From contig NZ_JAATOW010000021.1 in assembly GCF_011806405.1 (NCBI RefSeq), positions 19,686 through 83,685 of the forward strand: DNA of 64,000 nt. The letters run 5' to 3'. This stretch comes from Pseudooceanicola sp. HF7. GTDB taxonomy: Bacteria; Pseudomonadota; Alphaproteobacteria; Rhodobacterales; Rhodobacteraceae. Below the pieces are notes generated by a model, which ran no database searches, had not been told where the DNA came from, and saw only the letters and a list, made by a program, of their open reading frames with translations. Both the position numbers and the translations under genes were made by a program. Positions 38,082 to 46,575 of this stretch are shown in pieces. The stretch's first letter is position 1, and each line of letters opens with the position of its first letter.

Positions 38082-38639
38082 ATGACTTTCATTGCAACCT
38101 TCCTCGACCGGCTCAGCGCCGGTGTCGATCGCGTGCTGCGTCTGATCGCCCTTGTCGGCCTGGTGCTGATGGTCGCGTTCATCGCGTTGCAGGTTGTCGC
38201 GCGCTACGGCTTTGCCGCGCCGCCCGCCTGGACGGAAGAGGCCGCGCGCTACGCGATGGTCTGGGTCGGCCTGCTGGGCGCGTCGATCTCTTTCCGGGCC
38301 GGGTTCGATCCGCGCCTGGTCCGGCTGCCCGCGACGCTGCCGCGCCCGGTCCTGGCCGTGGGCGCGCTGCTGCGCGGCGCGGCGGTGGTCGCCTTCCTGG
38401 GGCCGATCCTGTTCTACTGCTTCTACGGGCCCGGCCTGAACCCGGCCCGATCCTTCCTGGCACGCAACCTCTACACCACGGCCGAGACCTTCGACATGCC
38501 GACGATCTTCGTCGCCGTGACCGTGCCGATCTTCATCATCGCCATCTTCCTGCACGGCCTGGCGCACTGCGCGCGCGGGCTGGCAGGGCCAGTGGCAAAG
38601 ACTACCGAAAGCAATTCCCATGCCCCCGATCACGCCTGA
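38082..38639 (+). CDS. dctQ: TRAP transporter small permease (DctQ)
   Basis: A 185-residue protein with four transmembrane helices that pairs with DctM. Motifs include LQVVARYGFAAPPAWTEEAARYAMVWVGLLGASISFRAG near 39-77, the standard DctQ stretch. The ATG at 38082 follows CGGAG; the reading frame runs back into dctP but without a ribosome site. Its 3' end overlaps the amidohydrolase start by 20 bp, so the two are coupled. Confidence 0.9.
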   Translation: MTFIATFLDRLSAGVDRVLRLIALVGLVLMVAFIALQVVARYGFAAPPAWTEEAARYAMVWVGLLGASISFRAGFDPRLVRLPATLPRPVLAVGALLRGAAVVAFLGPILFYCFYGPGLNPARSFLARNLYTTAETFDMPTIFVAVTVPIFIIAIFLHGLAHCARGLAGPVAKTTESNSHAPDHA

Positions 38640-39810
38640 AACGCTGCGCGCCGATACCGATTTCATCGCCCGCCTGACGGAGCTACGCCAGGACATCCAC
38701 CGCCATCCCGAAACCGCCTTTGAGGAACACCGGACCTCTGACATCGTGGCCAGCCGGCTGACCGAGCTGGGGATCGAGATCCATCGCGGGCTGGGCGGCA
38801 CCGGCGTTGTCGGCACCCTGAAGGGCAAGCGCCCGGGCCAGCGGGTCATCGCGCTGCGCGCCGATATGGATGCTTTGTTCATCGAGGAGCAGACCGGGCT
38901 GCCCTATGCTTCTGAAGTGCCGGGCAAGATGCATGCCTGCGGCCATGACGGCCACACCACCATGCTTCTGGGCGCGGCAGAGAAGCTTGCCGCCGATCCC
39001 GATTTCGCCGGCACCGTCCACTTCATCTTCCAGCCGGCAGAAGAGGGCCTGGGTGGCGCTCGCGTGATGATAGAGGACGGTCTGTTCGACATGTTCCCAT
39101 GTGACGCGGTCTACGGGGTGCACAACGGCCCGAAAGAGCCGCTTGGCAGCGTCAAGACGCGCGCCGGCGCCTTTATGTCCGCGGGCGACACCTGGGAAGT
39201 GATCTTCGAGGGGACGGGCGGTCACGGCGCCATGCCGCATACCGCCACGGATCCCACCGTTGCCGCCGGTCAGTTCATCGCCAGCCTGTCGCAGATCATC
39301 TCTCGAAAGGTGCCGTCGACGGATTCCGCGGTGATTTCCGTGGGGCATATCGATGCGGGTGATTACAACAGCCCCAACATCATCCCGTCGCGCGTGGTGG
39401 TGCGCGGCACGGCGCGCTCCTACCGGCCAGAGATCCGCGACCTGCTGGAAACGGCCATCGGCACATTCGCCGAGAGCTGTGCCGCCCCGCAGGATGTCAC
39501 CGCCCGGTTGATCTATACCCGGCGCTACCCGCCGCTGATCAACACGGCCGAGGAAGTGCAGCGGGCTGTTGCGGCGGCCTCTGCTACCGTGGGCGCGGGG
39601 GATGTGAACCCCGAGGCCCCGCTGGCCGGCGGGTCCGAGGATTTCTCCTTCATGCTGGAAAAGGTGCCGGGCGCCTACGTGATGATCGGCAATGGCGACG
39701 GGCCGGAGGCCGCCTTCGTGCATACGCCGAAGTACGATTTCAACGACGCGCTGACGCCGATCGGCGTGGCCTACTGGGTCAACCTGGTGCAGGCCGAACT
39801 GAGCGCCTGA
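38620..39810 (+). CDS. M20-family amidohydrolase (hippurate hydrolase / N-acyl-amino-acid deacylase type)
   Basis: Zinc-dependent amidohydrolase of 396 residues. Metal ligands are visible in LRADMDAL, MHACGHDGHTTMLLGAAE (about 101-118), and PAEEGLGGARVMIEDG; the dimerisation domain contains GTGGHGAMPHTATDP, and the last ligand is in GSEDFSFML. It overlaps dctQ by 20 bp and ends the operon, so it likely cleaves the compound brought in by the TRAP system. Hippurate, N-acyl or N-carbamoyl amino acids are all possible. Confidence 0.9.
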   Translation: MPPITPETLRADTDFIARLTELRQDIHRHPETAFEEHRTSDIVASRLTELGIEIHRGLGGTGVVGTLKGKRPGQRVIALRADMDALFIEEQTGLPYASEVPGKMHACGHDGHTTMLLGAAEKLAADPDFAGTVHFIFQPAEEGLGGARVMIEDGLFDMFPCDAVYGVHNGPKEPLGSVKTRAGAFMSAGDTWEVIFEGTGGHGAMPHTATDPTVAAGQFIASLSQIISRKVPSTDSAVISVGHIDAGDYNSPNIIPSRVVVRGTARSYRPEIRDLLETAIGTFAESCAAPQDVTARLIYTRRYPPLINTAEEVQRAVAAASATVGAGDVNPEAPLAGGSEDFSFMLEKVPGAYVMIGNGDGPEAAFVHTPKYDFNDALTPIGVAYWVNLVQAELSA

Positions 39811-39828
39811 TTCCGGATCTTGGAAGGG

Positions 39829-39862
39829 GGGGCACTTGCGGTTACCGCAGGTGCCCCTTTTT
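39829..39862 (+). terminator. Intrinsic terminator of the TRAP operon
   Basis: A long stem GGGGCACTTGCGG (39829-39841) pairs with CCGCAGGTGCCCC (39845-39857) with one G-U pair, followed by TTTTT. Confidence 0.9.
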
Positions 39863-40003
39863 CTTTGCAGCCCCTGATCCGGGGGCCAGATCCCGGCCCT
39901 TAATTTTTTTCGGTCTCCTGCATCCAAAGCCGCGCCCCCGCGAGTCAGGGAGGTATCGAGGCTGCGGACACCCCGCAGCCCGCCACCAAACTGGAGAACG
40001 ACC

Positions 40004-40810
40004 ATGCTGAAGATGACTGCCACCGCGACCCTCGCCCTGCTGGCCCTCAGCGCAACCGGCGCACAGGCCGATCACCACGGCGCGCTCAAGGCCATCGGCC
40101 TGAGTGGCGACAAGATGTTGCACATGATCGATGCCGGCACCGCGACGGTCGGGGAGTCCATGGAGGTCACCGGCGTCAACCGTCTGCTGGGCATCGACCT
40201 GCGCCCCTCCAACGGGCAGCTGATTGGCGTGACGGAGGCCTTCGAGATCGTGGAGATCGACCCCAAGACCGGCGCGGCCACGGTGATCTCTACCATGGAC
40301 AAGGAGCTGCCGATCTCGGAGGGCACGCCGGTGATCGTTGATTTCAACCCGATGGCGGACAAGCTGCGCTTCATGTCCGGCACGACCAATCACCGCGTGG
40401 ATATCGAAAGCGGTGCCGTGACGGTTGACGGGTCGCTGGCCTTCGAAGAGCAGGACATGCACGCCGGCGAGGCCCCCGCCGTTGCCGCTGCCGCCTATAT
40501 CAACAGCTACGGCAAGCCCGAGAGCACCGCGATGTTCGACATCGACAGCACTATCGTGGCGCTGATCCAGCAGACCTCTCCCAATGACGGGACGCTGGCG
40601 GCCATCGGCAAGCTGGGCATCGAGGGGGCGGACACCTATGCCTTCGACATTTCCACGGATGCAGAGGGCACCAACACCGCCTGGCTGGTTGCCGAAGGCC
40701 AGCTGCACAATGTGTCGCTGGAGACGGGCGAGGTCACTGAAAGCTGGGATATCCAGGACGGCGGTGACGCCGTGATGCGCGACATCACCTTCATGACCGC
40801 AGGCATGTGA
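40004..40810 (+). CDS. DUF4394 domain exported protein
   Basis: A 268-residue exported protein with signal peptide (about 1-22, ending GAQA). The mature part follows the DUF4394 beta-propeller-like pattern: VTGVNRLLGIDLRPSNGQLIGVT, VIVDFNPMADKLRFMSGTTNHRVD, and INSYGKPESTAMFDIDSTIVAL. Function is unknown. It lies just upstream of an ECF sigma/anti-sigma pair, an association I recall for DUF4394 genes in related genomes, so it may be a target or an accessory of that sigma factor. An 8-bp inverted repeat GGCTGCGG/CCGCAGCC at 39960-39980 precedes it. Confidence 0.85.
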   Translation: MLKMTATATLALLALSATGAQADHHGALKAIGLSGDKMLHMIDAGTATVGESMEVTGVNRLLGIDLRPSNGQLIGVTEAFEIVEIDPKTGAATVISTMDKELPISEGTPVIVDFNPMADKLRFMSGTTNHRVDIESGAVTVDGSLAFEEQDMHAGEAPAVAAAAYINSYGKPESTAMFDIDSTIVALIQQTSPNDGTLAAIGKLGIEGADTYAFDISTDAEGTNTAWLVAEGQLHNVSLETGEVTESWDIQDGGDAVMRDITFMTAGM

Positions 40811-40875
40811 ACCTGAACCTGACATCGGCTGACGCGGGGTGTTCCCCGCGTCGGTCGGCCCCGGCTTGTGGTCGT

Positions 40876-40917
40876 TTGACAGTTGCAGCGGCGCAGATTA
40901 GCCATTCCGAAATGGCT
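40876..40917 (+). promoter_or_regulatory. Promoter-like element with inverted repeat upstream of the ECF sigma gene
   Basis: A consensus -35 TTGACA at 40876-40881 is followed after 17 bp by TAGCCA (40899-40904), a weak -10. The perfect inverted repeat AGCCATT-CCGA-AATGGCT (40900-40917) covers that -10 region, as an operator would. The ATG inside the repeat (40912) is therefore a poor start for the sigma gene. Upstream, a GC hairpin at 40831-40852 without a T tract may attenuate read-through from the DUF4394 gene. Confidence 0.45.
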
Positions 40918-40956
40918 GATTTTACCGGGGCCAGTACTGGGGGAGTATCCACGATC

Positions 40957-41487
40957 GTGACGGACCATGCCGCCCTGATCAGCGCCTGCGCCGCAGGCGA
41001 GAAACAGGCCCTGAAGACCCTGATGAAGGCAGAAGGCGGGCGGATGCTGGGGGTTGCCCGGCGGATGCTGCGCAGAAGCGACCTGGCCGAGGATGCGGTG
41101 CAGGATGCGCTTGTCCTTGTCTGGCGGCGCGCGCATCAGTTCGACGCGTCCCGGGGCAGTGCGAAGGGCTGGCTTTACACGATCCTGCGCAACCGATGCC
41201 TGACCATGCTGCGCCAGGAAGACCGGGAAGTCGCAACCGAGGCCGACCAGATTGAGGCGACATCGCAGGAGGCCGTGCTGACAGCTGCCTTCGACGGGTT
41301 GGAAACCACGACCGGTTTGCGCCAATGCCTTGAACGGCTTGACGGGGCTACGCGGCAGGCGATCCTGTCCTCTTACGTGTTGGGCCATAGCCATGGCGAG
41401 ATTGCCGGGCGGCTCGATGCGCCGCTGGGCACGATCAAGGCGCGCGTGCGGCGCGGGCTTCTCAAGCTCAGGGAGTGTCTGTCTTGA
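40957..41487 (+). CDS. ECF-type RNA polymerase sigma factor
   Basis: A 176-residue alternative sigma factor with region 2 (LMKAEGGRMLGVARRMLRRSDLAEDAVQDALVLVWRRAHQFD) and region 4 (LRQCLERLDGATRQAILSSYVLGHSHGEIAGRLDAPLGTIKARVRRGLLKL). I chose GTG 40957, with GGGGGAG about 12 bp upstream and a normal ECF length; the frame extends back to 40807 and includes an ATG at 40912 inside a promoter-like repeat. It overlaps the anti-sigma gene by 4 bp (TTGA), so synthesis of the two is coupled. The inducing stress is unknown. Confidence 0.88.
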   Translation: MTDHAALISACAAGEKQALKTLMKAEGGRMLGVARRMLRRSDLAEDAVQDALVLVWRRAHQFDASRGSAKGWLYTILRNRCLTMLRQEDREVATEADQIEATSQEAVLTAAFDGLETTTGLRQCLERLDGATRQAILSSYVLGHSHGEIAGRLDAPLGTIKARVRRGLLKLRECLS

Positions 41488-42182
41488 CGGACCGTTCGCT
41501 TGATACGCTGATCGACGAAGTCGTGCTGGGCCTCGCCTCTGACGCGGATATCGCGCGTGTGGAGGCCCTGGCGGACAGCGATCCCGAGGTCGCCAAGCGC
41601 CTGGAGCAGGCGCGCCAGACCTTTGCGCCGCTTGATGATACCGCAGAGGTTCTGCCCCTGCCGGAGGGGTTCTGGGAGCGTATCGATGCGCGGCTTGAGG
41701 CAAGTGAGGCAGGGGGGACCGTGATCCCGCTTGCTGAAGCGCGCGCGCGACGCATCCCCTGGCGCTCCACCGCCCTGGGGGCGATCGCGGCCACGCTGCT
41801 GATGGCGGTCGTTCTTGGCACCACGCTGATGTCCGAACGCGATCCGCTGGTCGTGGCGGTCCTGCTGGATGCGGGCGGAGAGCCCGTGGCGCTGATCGAA
41901 AGCGGGGTCGACAATACAACCCGCGTGACCCTGCTGGAGCGCCCCGATGTGCCTGCGGACCAGGTCATGCAGGTCTGGACCAAGCCGGATGAGGATGGGC
42001 CGCCGGTGTCGCTGGGTCTGCTGACCGGGGGCAGGTCGCGGACGCTGACGATAGAAGGCCTGCCGGCACCGAACAGCCGCCAGCTGTACGAGATTACGGC
42101 GGAACCGGCAGGTGGGTCGCCCACGAACCTGCCCACGGGGCCGATCCTGGGCGTCGGTCTGGCGAAGGAGCCGGTGATCTGA
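41484..42182 (+). CDS. Membrane anti-sigma factor (RskA-type)
   Basis: Holds the cognate ECF sigma factor inactive at the membrane. With a TTG start at 41484 (GGGAG 8 bp upstream) it has 232 residues; a GTG at 41475 is less well placed. The cytoplasmic N-terminus (about 1-90) has no HXXXCXXC zinc motif, one transmembrane helix follows at about 94-116 (STALGAIAATLLMAVVLGTT), and the periplasmic part matches the RskA C-terminal domain (VMQVWTKPDEDGPPVSLGLL). Release would need proteolysis of the membrane segment; no protease gene is adjacent. Confidence 0.87.
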   Translation: MTDRSLDTLIDEVVLGLASDADIARVEALADSDPEVAKRLEQARQTFAPLDDTAEVLPLPEGFWERIDARLEASEAGGTVIPLAEARARRIPWRSTALGAIAATLLMAVVLGTTLMSERDPLVVAVLLDAGGEPVALIESGVDNTTRVTLLERPDVPADQVMQVWTKPDEDGPPVSLGLLTGGRSRTLTIEGLPAPNSRQLYEITAEPAGGSPTNLPTGPILGVGLAKEPVI

Positions 42183-42225
42183 GGATCACACAGGTATCCC
42201 TCTTGAGCGGGTGGCGAAACGAAAA

Positions 42226-42269
42226 GGGCGCGACGGGCGGCTTTCGCTTGCCCCGTCGCGCCCTCTTTT
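42226..42269. terminator. Bidirectional intrinsic terminator between anti-sigma and DsbA-like genes
   Basis: A 12-bp perfect stem GGGCGCGACGGG (42226-42237) with CCCGTCGCGCCC (42252-42263) is preceded by AAAA and followed by TCTTTT, serving both convergent genes. Confidence 0.9.
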
Positions 42270-42289
42270 CCATTGATATCGGTGTCGGT

Positions 42290-42934
42290 TCAGCTGGCCT
42301 GGGCGGCCAGCTGGGACAGGATGCTGGTGTAATTCTCAACGCCCTGCGCGCCGGTCACCAGGTGCTTGCGATCAAAGACAATCGCGGGCACGCCGGAAAT
42401 ACCCTGTTGTTGCCAGAAGTGTTCCTCGCTTCGGACCTCATTGGCAAAGCGCTGGTCCTTGAGCACGGCAAGGGCTTCATCGCGGTCCAGGCCGACCTCG
42501 GCCGCGATATCAGCCAGGACGGCATCGTCGGAGAGGTTGCGTTGGTCCGTGAAATGGGCGGCAAAGAGCGCCTGTTTCAGGTCATGCTTGCGCCCCTGCT
42601 GGTCGGCCCAGTGCAGCAGCTGATGGGCGTTGAAGGTGTTGTGCATGTGCGACGAGTCGCTCCAGCGGAACGCGAAGCCCAGCTCATTGCCCAGGGCAGA
42701 GATATGCTGGCGCGCCTGTTCGGATTGCTCCGGCGTGCTGCCGTATTTCTCTGCCAGGTGCTCGCGCGTGTTCTGCCCTTCGGGGGGCATTTCGGGGTTC
42801 AGCTCGAAGGGATGCCAGTGGATTTCATGCTCGGTCCCGGTGGCCTCAAGGGCCTGGGACAGCTGGCGGTAGCCGATGAGGCACCAGGGGCACATCACGT
42901 CGGAGACGATATCGATACGTAGGGGCGTGGTCAT
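42290..42934 (-). CDS. DsbA-family thiol oxidoreductase (FrnE-like)
   Basis: A 214-residue thioredoxin-fold protein of the FrnE/DsbA branch. The redox motif CPWC is in DIVSDVMCPWCLIGYRQL (about 8-25), an all-helical insert follows, and the conserved cis-Pro region is GISGVPAIVFDRKHLVTGAQG. There is no signal peptide, so it is likely cytoplasmic, as FrnE proteins usually are, and not the partner of DsbB. It stands alone after a shared terminator. Confidence 0.88.
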   Translation of the reverse strand: MTTPLRIDIVSDVMCPWCLIGYRQLSQALEATGTEHEIHWHPFELNPEMPPEGQNTREHLAEKYGSTPEQSEQARQHISALGNELGFAFRWSDSSHMHNTFNAHQLLHWADQQGRKHDLKQALFAAHFTDQRNLSDDAVLADIAAEVGLDRDEALAVLKDQRFANEVRSEEHFWQQQGISGVPAIVFDRKHLVTGAQGVENYTSILSQLAAQAS

Positions 42935-43401
42935 GGTCTTTTCTTCCGATCCGGGCAGGGGGCTGCGCCAGGCAAGGGCGGCAATCGAAGGGTTCTGGCG
43001 GTGGGGCGGTGCGCGTCGCCACCGGTTGAAAGGCTAGATAGGTTTCCTGTCCGCCGATTGCCATAGGGCAGGGGATGGCGCGAGGGACATAGGTATGGGG
43101 CGTGACAGCCGGGGCCGTGTTGTCCCTTGCTGATCGAGCCTGCGATCGTGGTGACATCACGTTCCCGTGGAAAGCCGCGATTGCTGGGATCTGTTGCCAT
43201 CTGTCCTTTCCTTTCAGGTCCGAGTGCTGGCATCCTGTGCCCCAAGCGGTCCTGCAAGCCAGGCCCAAAAATTGGCCCGTGACCCTTTGGCAGACAGGGC
43301 GGCTGGATCGCGGCCACGTCCGCCTGCGTGCCTGTTACAAGTTCAACGTGGAAAGCCCGGGCCCCGGGCGTTTCCGTCTATATGTTTTGAGGAATACCCC
43401 C
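42935..43401. other. 467-bp intergenic region between FrnE-like and Cache-HAMP genes
   Basis: Divergent region with no credible gene. An open frame runs through it into the receptor gene but has no start support before 43402. A bulged hairpin GGAAA-GCCCGG / CCGGGC-TTTCC at 43350-43376 lies about 25 bp before the receptor start and could be a leader structure. GAGG at 43389-43392 is the receptor's ribosome site. Confidence 0.45.
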
Positions 43402-44544
43402 ATGCCCAGAGCTCCAGCCGATCCAGCAGAAGAGGTGCAAAGGCGCAGCCGGGACGGCAAGCAGATGACGCTTGCGGGCTCTGCCTATCTCTTTACCTTC
43501 GGCACACTTCTGTTGATCGGCATCGCTTCGGCGGTGGTGGTCTCTGCGCGGTCTGTCGGGTTGGTGGATTCCACCCTGGATGCAGCCGTGCGCAGCCGGA
43601 CCCAGGCCGCGAGCGAGCTCTTCGGGCGGATGCTGCAGGAAGAATGGCACGACGTGACCTACCTCGCAGAGCGGATCGGCGCGGCCAGCCCGGAGCAGGT
43701 GGAAGAACTGCTGAGGGGAATGCGTGGCGACGGCAGCCAGGTTTCCTGGGTCGGTTACGCGGATGTGCAGGGGCAGGTGCGCGCGGCGACAGACGACATT
43801 CTTGTGGGCGACAGCGTTGCGCAGCGTCCCTGGTTCCGTAATGGCCTGAAGGGTAGTTTCGCCGGCGACCTGCATGAGGCGGACCAGCTGGCCGACCTGC
43901 GGCAACCCGAAGCGGAAGAGCCGCTGCGTTTCGTCGATCTTGCCAGTCCGGTCACCGATGCCGCGGGCGAGGTAAAGGGCGTTGTCGGCACCTATATCGA
44001 TAGCGCCTGGGTGGAAAAGGAACTGCGTGAGACGGGGCGCATGCTGCGGCTTGATCTTTACCTGATCAATCCGAACGGCCGGGTCGTGATGGGGCCGGAA
44101 GGCAGCAACCCGGGCCGCGAAGAGCTGGAAATCCTGGGGGCCGCGCGGACCGGGGCCAGCGCCTCGGGGAGGGAAACCTGGCCCGATGGGCATGATTACT
44201 TTGCCGCTCTGGTGCCCTCTGTCAGCTACGGCGATCTGCCCAGCTTCGGCTGGCGCATGGCGGGCCGCATTCGGGCCGATATCTACCGCCCCGGCATGCA
44301 ACACCTGCAGGGCACGGTGATCAGCGCCCTGGTCGTGGCGGCGATCCTGCTGGCGGCGACCACGATGGTCTACGTCCGCGCGGTCCTGCGCCCGATCTCC
44401 CGCATGGCCGAGACGGCCCAGAAGATCTCGGAAGGGGTGGATGTCTATCCGCCTGAATCCCATTCAACGGAAGAGGCCGGGGTCTTCTCTGTCGCGCTGG
44501 TGAAGTTGCAGGCCATGATCATGCCGGGCCAGAGGTGGCGCTGA
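43402..44544 (+). CDS. Orphan dCache-HAMP membrane receptor without output domain
   Basis: A 380-residue two-helix membrane receptor. Helix 1 is near 24-48, a periplasmic double-Cache-like sensor spans about 50-300 (QRPWFRNGLKGSFAGDLHEADQLADL, RFVDLASPVTDAAGEVKGVVGTYID), helix 2 near 303-328, and a HAMP-like segment (LRPISRMAETAQKISEGVDV) ends about 50 residues later at the stop. There is no kinase, GGDEF, EAL or methyl-accepting domain. It is convergent with the beta-glucan cluster and lies 47 bp from its end. The start at ATG 43402 follows GAGG; the longer frame to 43102 is unsupported. Confidence 0.8.
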   Translation: MPRAPADPAEEVQRRSRDGKQMTLAGSAYLFTFGTLLLIGIASAVVVSARSVGLVDSTLDAAVRSRTQAASELFGRMLQEEWHDVTYLAERIGAASPEQVEELLRGMRGDGSQVSWVGYADVQGQVRAATDDILVGDSVAQRPWFRNGLKGSFAGDLHEADQLADLRQPEAEEPLRFVDLASPVTDAAGEVKGVVGTYIDSAWVEKELRETGRMLRLDLYLINPNGRVVMGPEGSNPGREELEILGAARTGASASGRETWPDGHDYFAALVPSVSYGDLPSFGWRMAGRIRADIYRPGMQHLQGTVISALVVAAILLAATTMVYVRAVLRPISRMAETAQKISEGVDVYPPESHSTEEAGVFSVALVKLQAMIMPGQRWR

Positions 44545-44591
44545 ACCAGCCTTGATCGCAGGGCCGGTGTCGTACCGGTCCTGCCAGGGTG

Positions 44592-46574
44592 TCAGCGCTC
44601 CACCCGGGGGGAAATCCTGCGCAACAGGTCCTTGACCAGTGCCGTGGCACGCACAGACCCCACGCCCGGTTCATCCCCTTCGGCATAGAAGCGCACGAAG
44701 AGCGCCTCTCTCTGGGCGTCGGTGGGCACCAGTTGCAGGCGCGCGCCATCCGCCGTTGGGCGGATGACATAGGCCTGGATCGGGCCGGGGATATCGGCGA
44801 TCACCAGCTGCCCCTCCAGCTGGGCGGGGAAATTGACGCCCCGCAGGCGCACCGTGTCCATGGTCAGCGAGGTGATCCAGGGAAAGAACTCTGCCTCGTC
44901 GGTCAGGAAGGCCACGCGCTCGGGCTGGTCGGCCACGTGGGTTTCATGGCGCGGCAGTTCGATACAGGCCAGCGCGGTCACGGCCAGCACGACCAGGTTG
45001 TAGATCGACCAGAACAGGATGACCCATTTGCCGTCGCCCGCGTCGTAAAAGGCGAAACTGTCAGAGAAGATCCCCAGCAAAAGCCCGACAAGCGTCAGGG
45101 TGAAGGCCACCAGGAAGGGCGCCATCAGCCGCCATTGCACCACGACCGCCGACCTGTCGCCGCCCTTGGCCGTGACAGAGAACGGATGGCCATGGGGTTT
45201 GAAGAGCCCGGTGAACGCCGCACGAGAGATTGGCACGGCGCCGATAAGCTGGCTGACGTCATTCAGGATGGGCACCACCATGCCCCGGCTGAGCAGGTTC
45301 AGGACCACCAGGATCCACAGGTAGTAGCTGCCGAAGTACCGTACCACGTCGGGCAGGCGCGCATCCACGACCGTGATGTTGAAATACCAGTAGAGCAGGG
45401 GAAAGAGCACCGCCGCGATGCGGAACGGAAAGGTCGTAGTCCAGTAGAAGATGGAATCCATCACCGACCAGCGGTCGCGCAGGCGCAGGTTGTTGCGCGC
45501 CAGCGGACCCAGCGATGAGCGCGCGATCTGCATCAGTCCCAGGCACCAGCGCGCGCGCTGCGTGACATATTCCTTCAGGCCTTCGGGCGCCAGGCCTTCG
45601 GTCAGCGGTTCGGCCAGGTAGACCGTGCGCCAGCCGCCGTTCTGAAGCGCCAGCGTCAGCATGAAATCCTCGGTCACGCTTTCGGTGTTGAAGCCCCCGA
45701 TGTCGCGCAGGGCGCTCCAGCGGCAGACCGAAGAGGTGCCGCAGCAAAAGGCGATCCCCCAGCCATCGCGCGAGGGCTGCATGTGATCGAAGAAGAAGCG
45801 CTGCTCATCGGGGTAGGAGGAGGACAGCCCGAAATTGTGCTGGATCGGATCGGGGTTGAAGAAGTGCTGGGGCGTCTGGACCAGCCCGACCTGCGGGTCG
45901 TGAAACAGCGCCAGCGTGCGTGAGAGGAAGCCGCGGTGCGGCACGAAATCCGCATCCAGCACGGCCACGAAATCCGGCGGCACCGGGTCCTCGGCCAGAC
46001 GGTCGAGCGCGTGGTTGATGTTGCCGGCCTTCTGCCCTTCGTTGGTCGGGCGGCGCATGTAGCGCACGTTCTGCTGTTCGCAGAAATCGCGCAGCCAGTC
46101 GCGGCGGCTGTCATCGCAGATGACGACCTCCTTGTTCGGGTGGCCCAGGGACTTTGCGCCGACGATGGTGCGTTCCAGCACGTCGCGGTCTTCGTTGTAG
46201 GTGGCAATCAGGATGGCGACCCTTGGCGCGGCCTCTCCCCACCAGTCGGCGTGCTCATCCGCTTCGTCGGACCGCATGGTGAGCCGGGACATGATCACGA
46301 AGGCCGAAAGAGAGCCGATCAGCGCGGCCATTTCCAGCCCGTAAAGCGTCCAGCTGGCGACGCAATCGATGGTCAGCCCCATGGGCGCCAGGGTTTCGGT
46401 GCCGCGCCACCACGCGTAGCGCAGTGCCAGCACGAAGGCGATCGCGAACAGCACCGCGCGGTGGCGGTTGTTGCGGCTGTCGATGACCATGGGCAGCAGG
46501 ATGGCCACCCCGGCAATCAGCAGCAGCTGCACCGTGCTGGAGCCCAGTTCGCCCAGGCGGGGAAAGGGCAGCAT
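44592..46574 (-). CDS. Processive GT2 beta-glucan synthase (cellulose/mixed-linkage glucan synthase, BgsA/BcsA-like)
   Basis: Inner-membrane glycosyltransferase that polymerises UDP-glucose and extrudes the glucan. The 660 residues include N-terminal helices, then the GT2 D,D,D,QXXRW set: TYNED (125-129), DAD (207-209), TED (301-303) and QRARW (339-343), with FCCGT as the acceptor-site motif. Further helices follow. The C-terminal region (about 560-660), where BcsA has its c-di-GMP-binding PilZ domain, lacks a clean RXXXR and DXSXXG. It is 1 bp after an HlyD-like adaptor gene and there is no bcsB, which fits the Sinorhizobium BgsA-BgsB mixed-linkage glucan system better than cellulose. The linkage type cannot be settled from sequence. 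Confidence 0.88.
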   Translation of the reverse strand: MLPFPRLGELGSSTVQLLLIAGVAILLPMVIDSRNNRHRAVLFAIAFVLALRYAWWRGTETLAPMGLTIDCVASWTLYGLEMAALIGSLSAFVIMSRLTMRSDEADEHADWWGEAAPRVAILIATYNEDRDVLERTIVGAKSLGHPNKEVVICDDSRRDWLRDFCEQQNVRYMRRPTNEGQKAGNINHALDRLAEDPVPPDFVAVLDADFVPHRGFLSRTLALFHDPQVGLVQTPQHFFNPDPIQHNFGLSSSYPDEQRFFFDHMQPSRDGWGIAFCCGTSSVCRWSALRDIGGFNTESVTEDFMLTLALQNGGWRTVYLAEPLTEGLAPEGLKEYVTQRARWCLGLMQIARSSLGPLARNNLRLRDRWSVMDSIFYWTTTFPFRIAAVLFPLLYWYFNITVVDARLPDVVRYFGSYYLWILVVLNLLSRGMVVPILNDVSQLIGAVPISRAAFTGLFKPHGHPFSVTAKGGDRSAVVVQWRLMAPFLVAFTLTLVGLLLGIFSDSFAFYDAGDGKWVILFWSIYNLVVLAVTALACIELPRHETHVADQPERVAFLTDEAEFFPWITSLTMDTVRLRGVNFPAQLEGQLVIADIPGPIQAYVIRPTADGARLQLVPTDAQREALFVRFYAEGDEPGVGSVRATALVKDLLRRISPRVER

Positions 46575-46575
46575 G

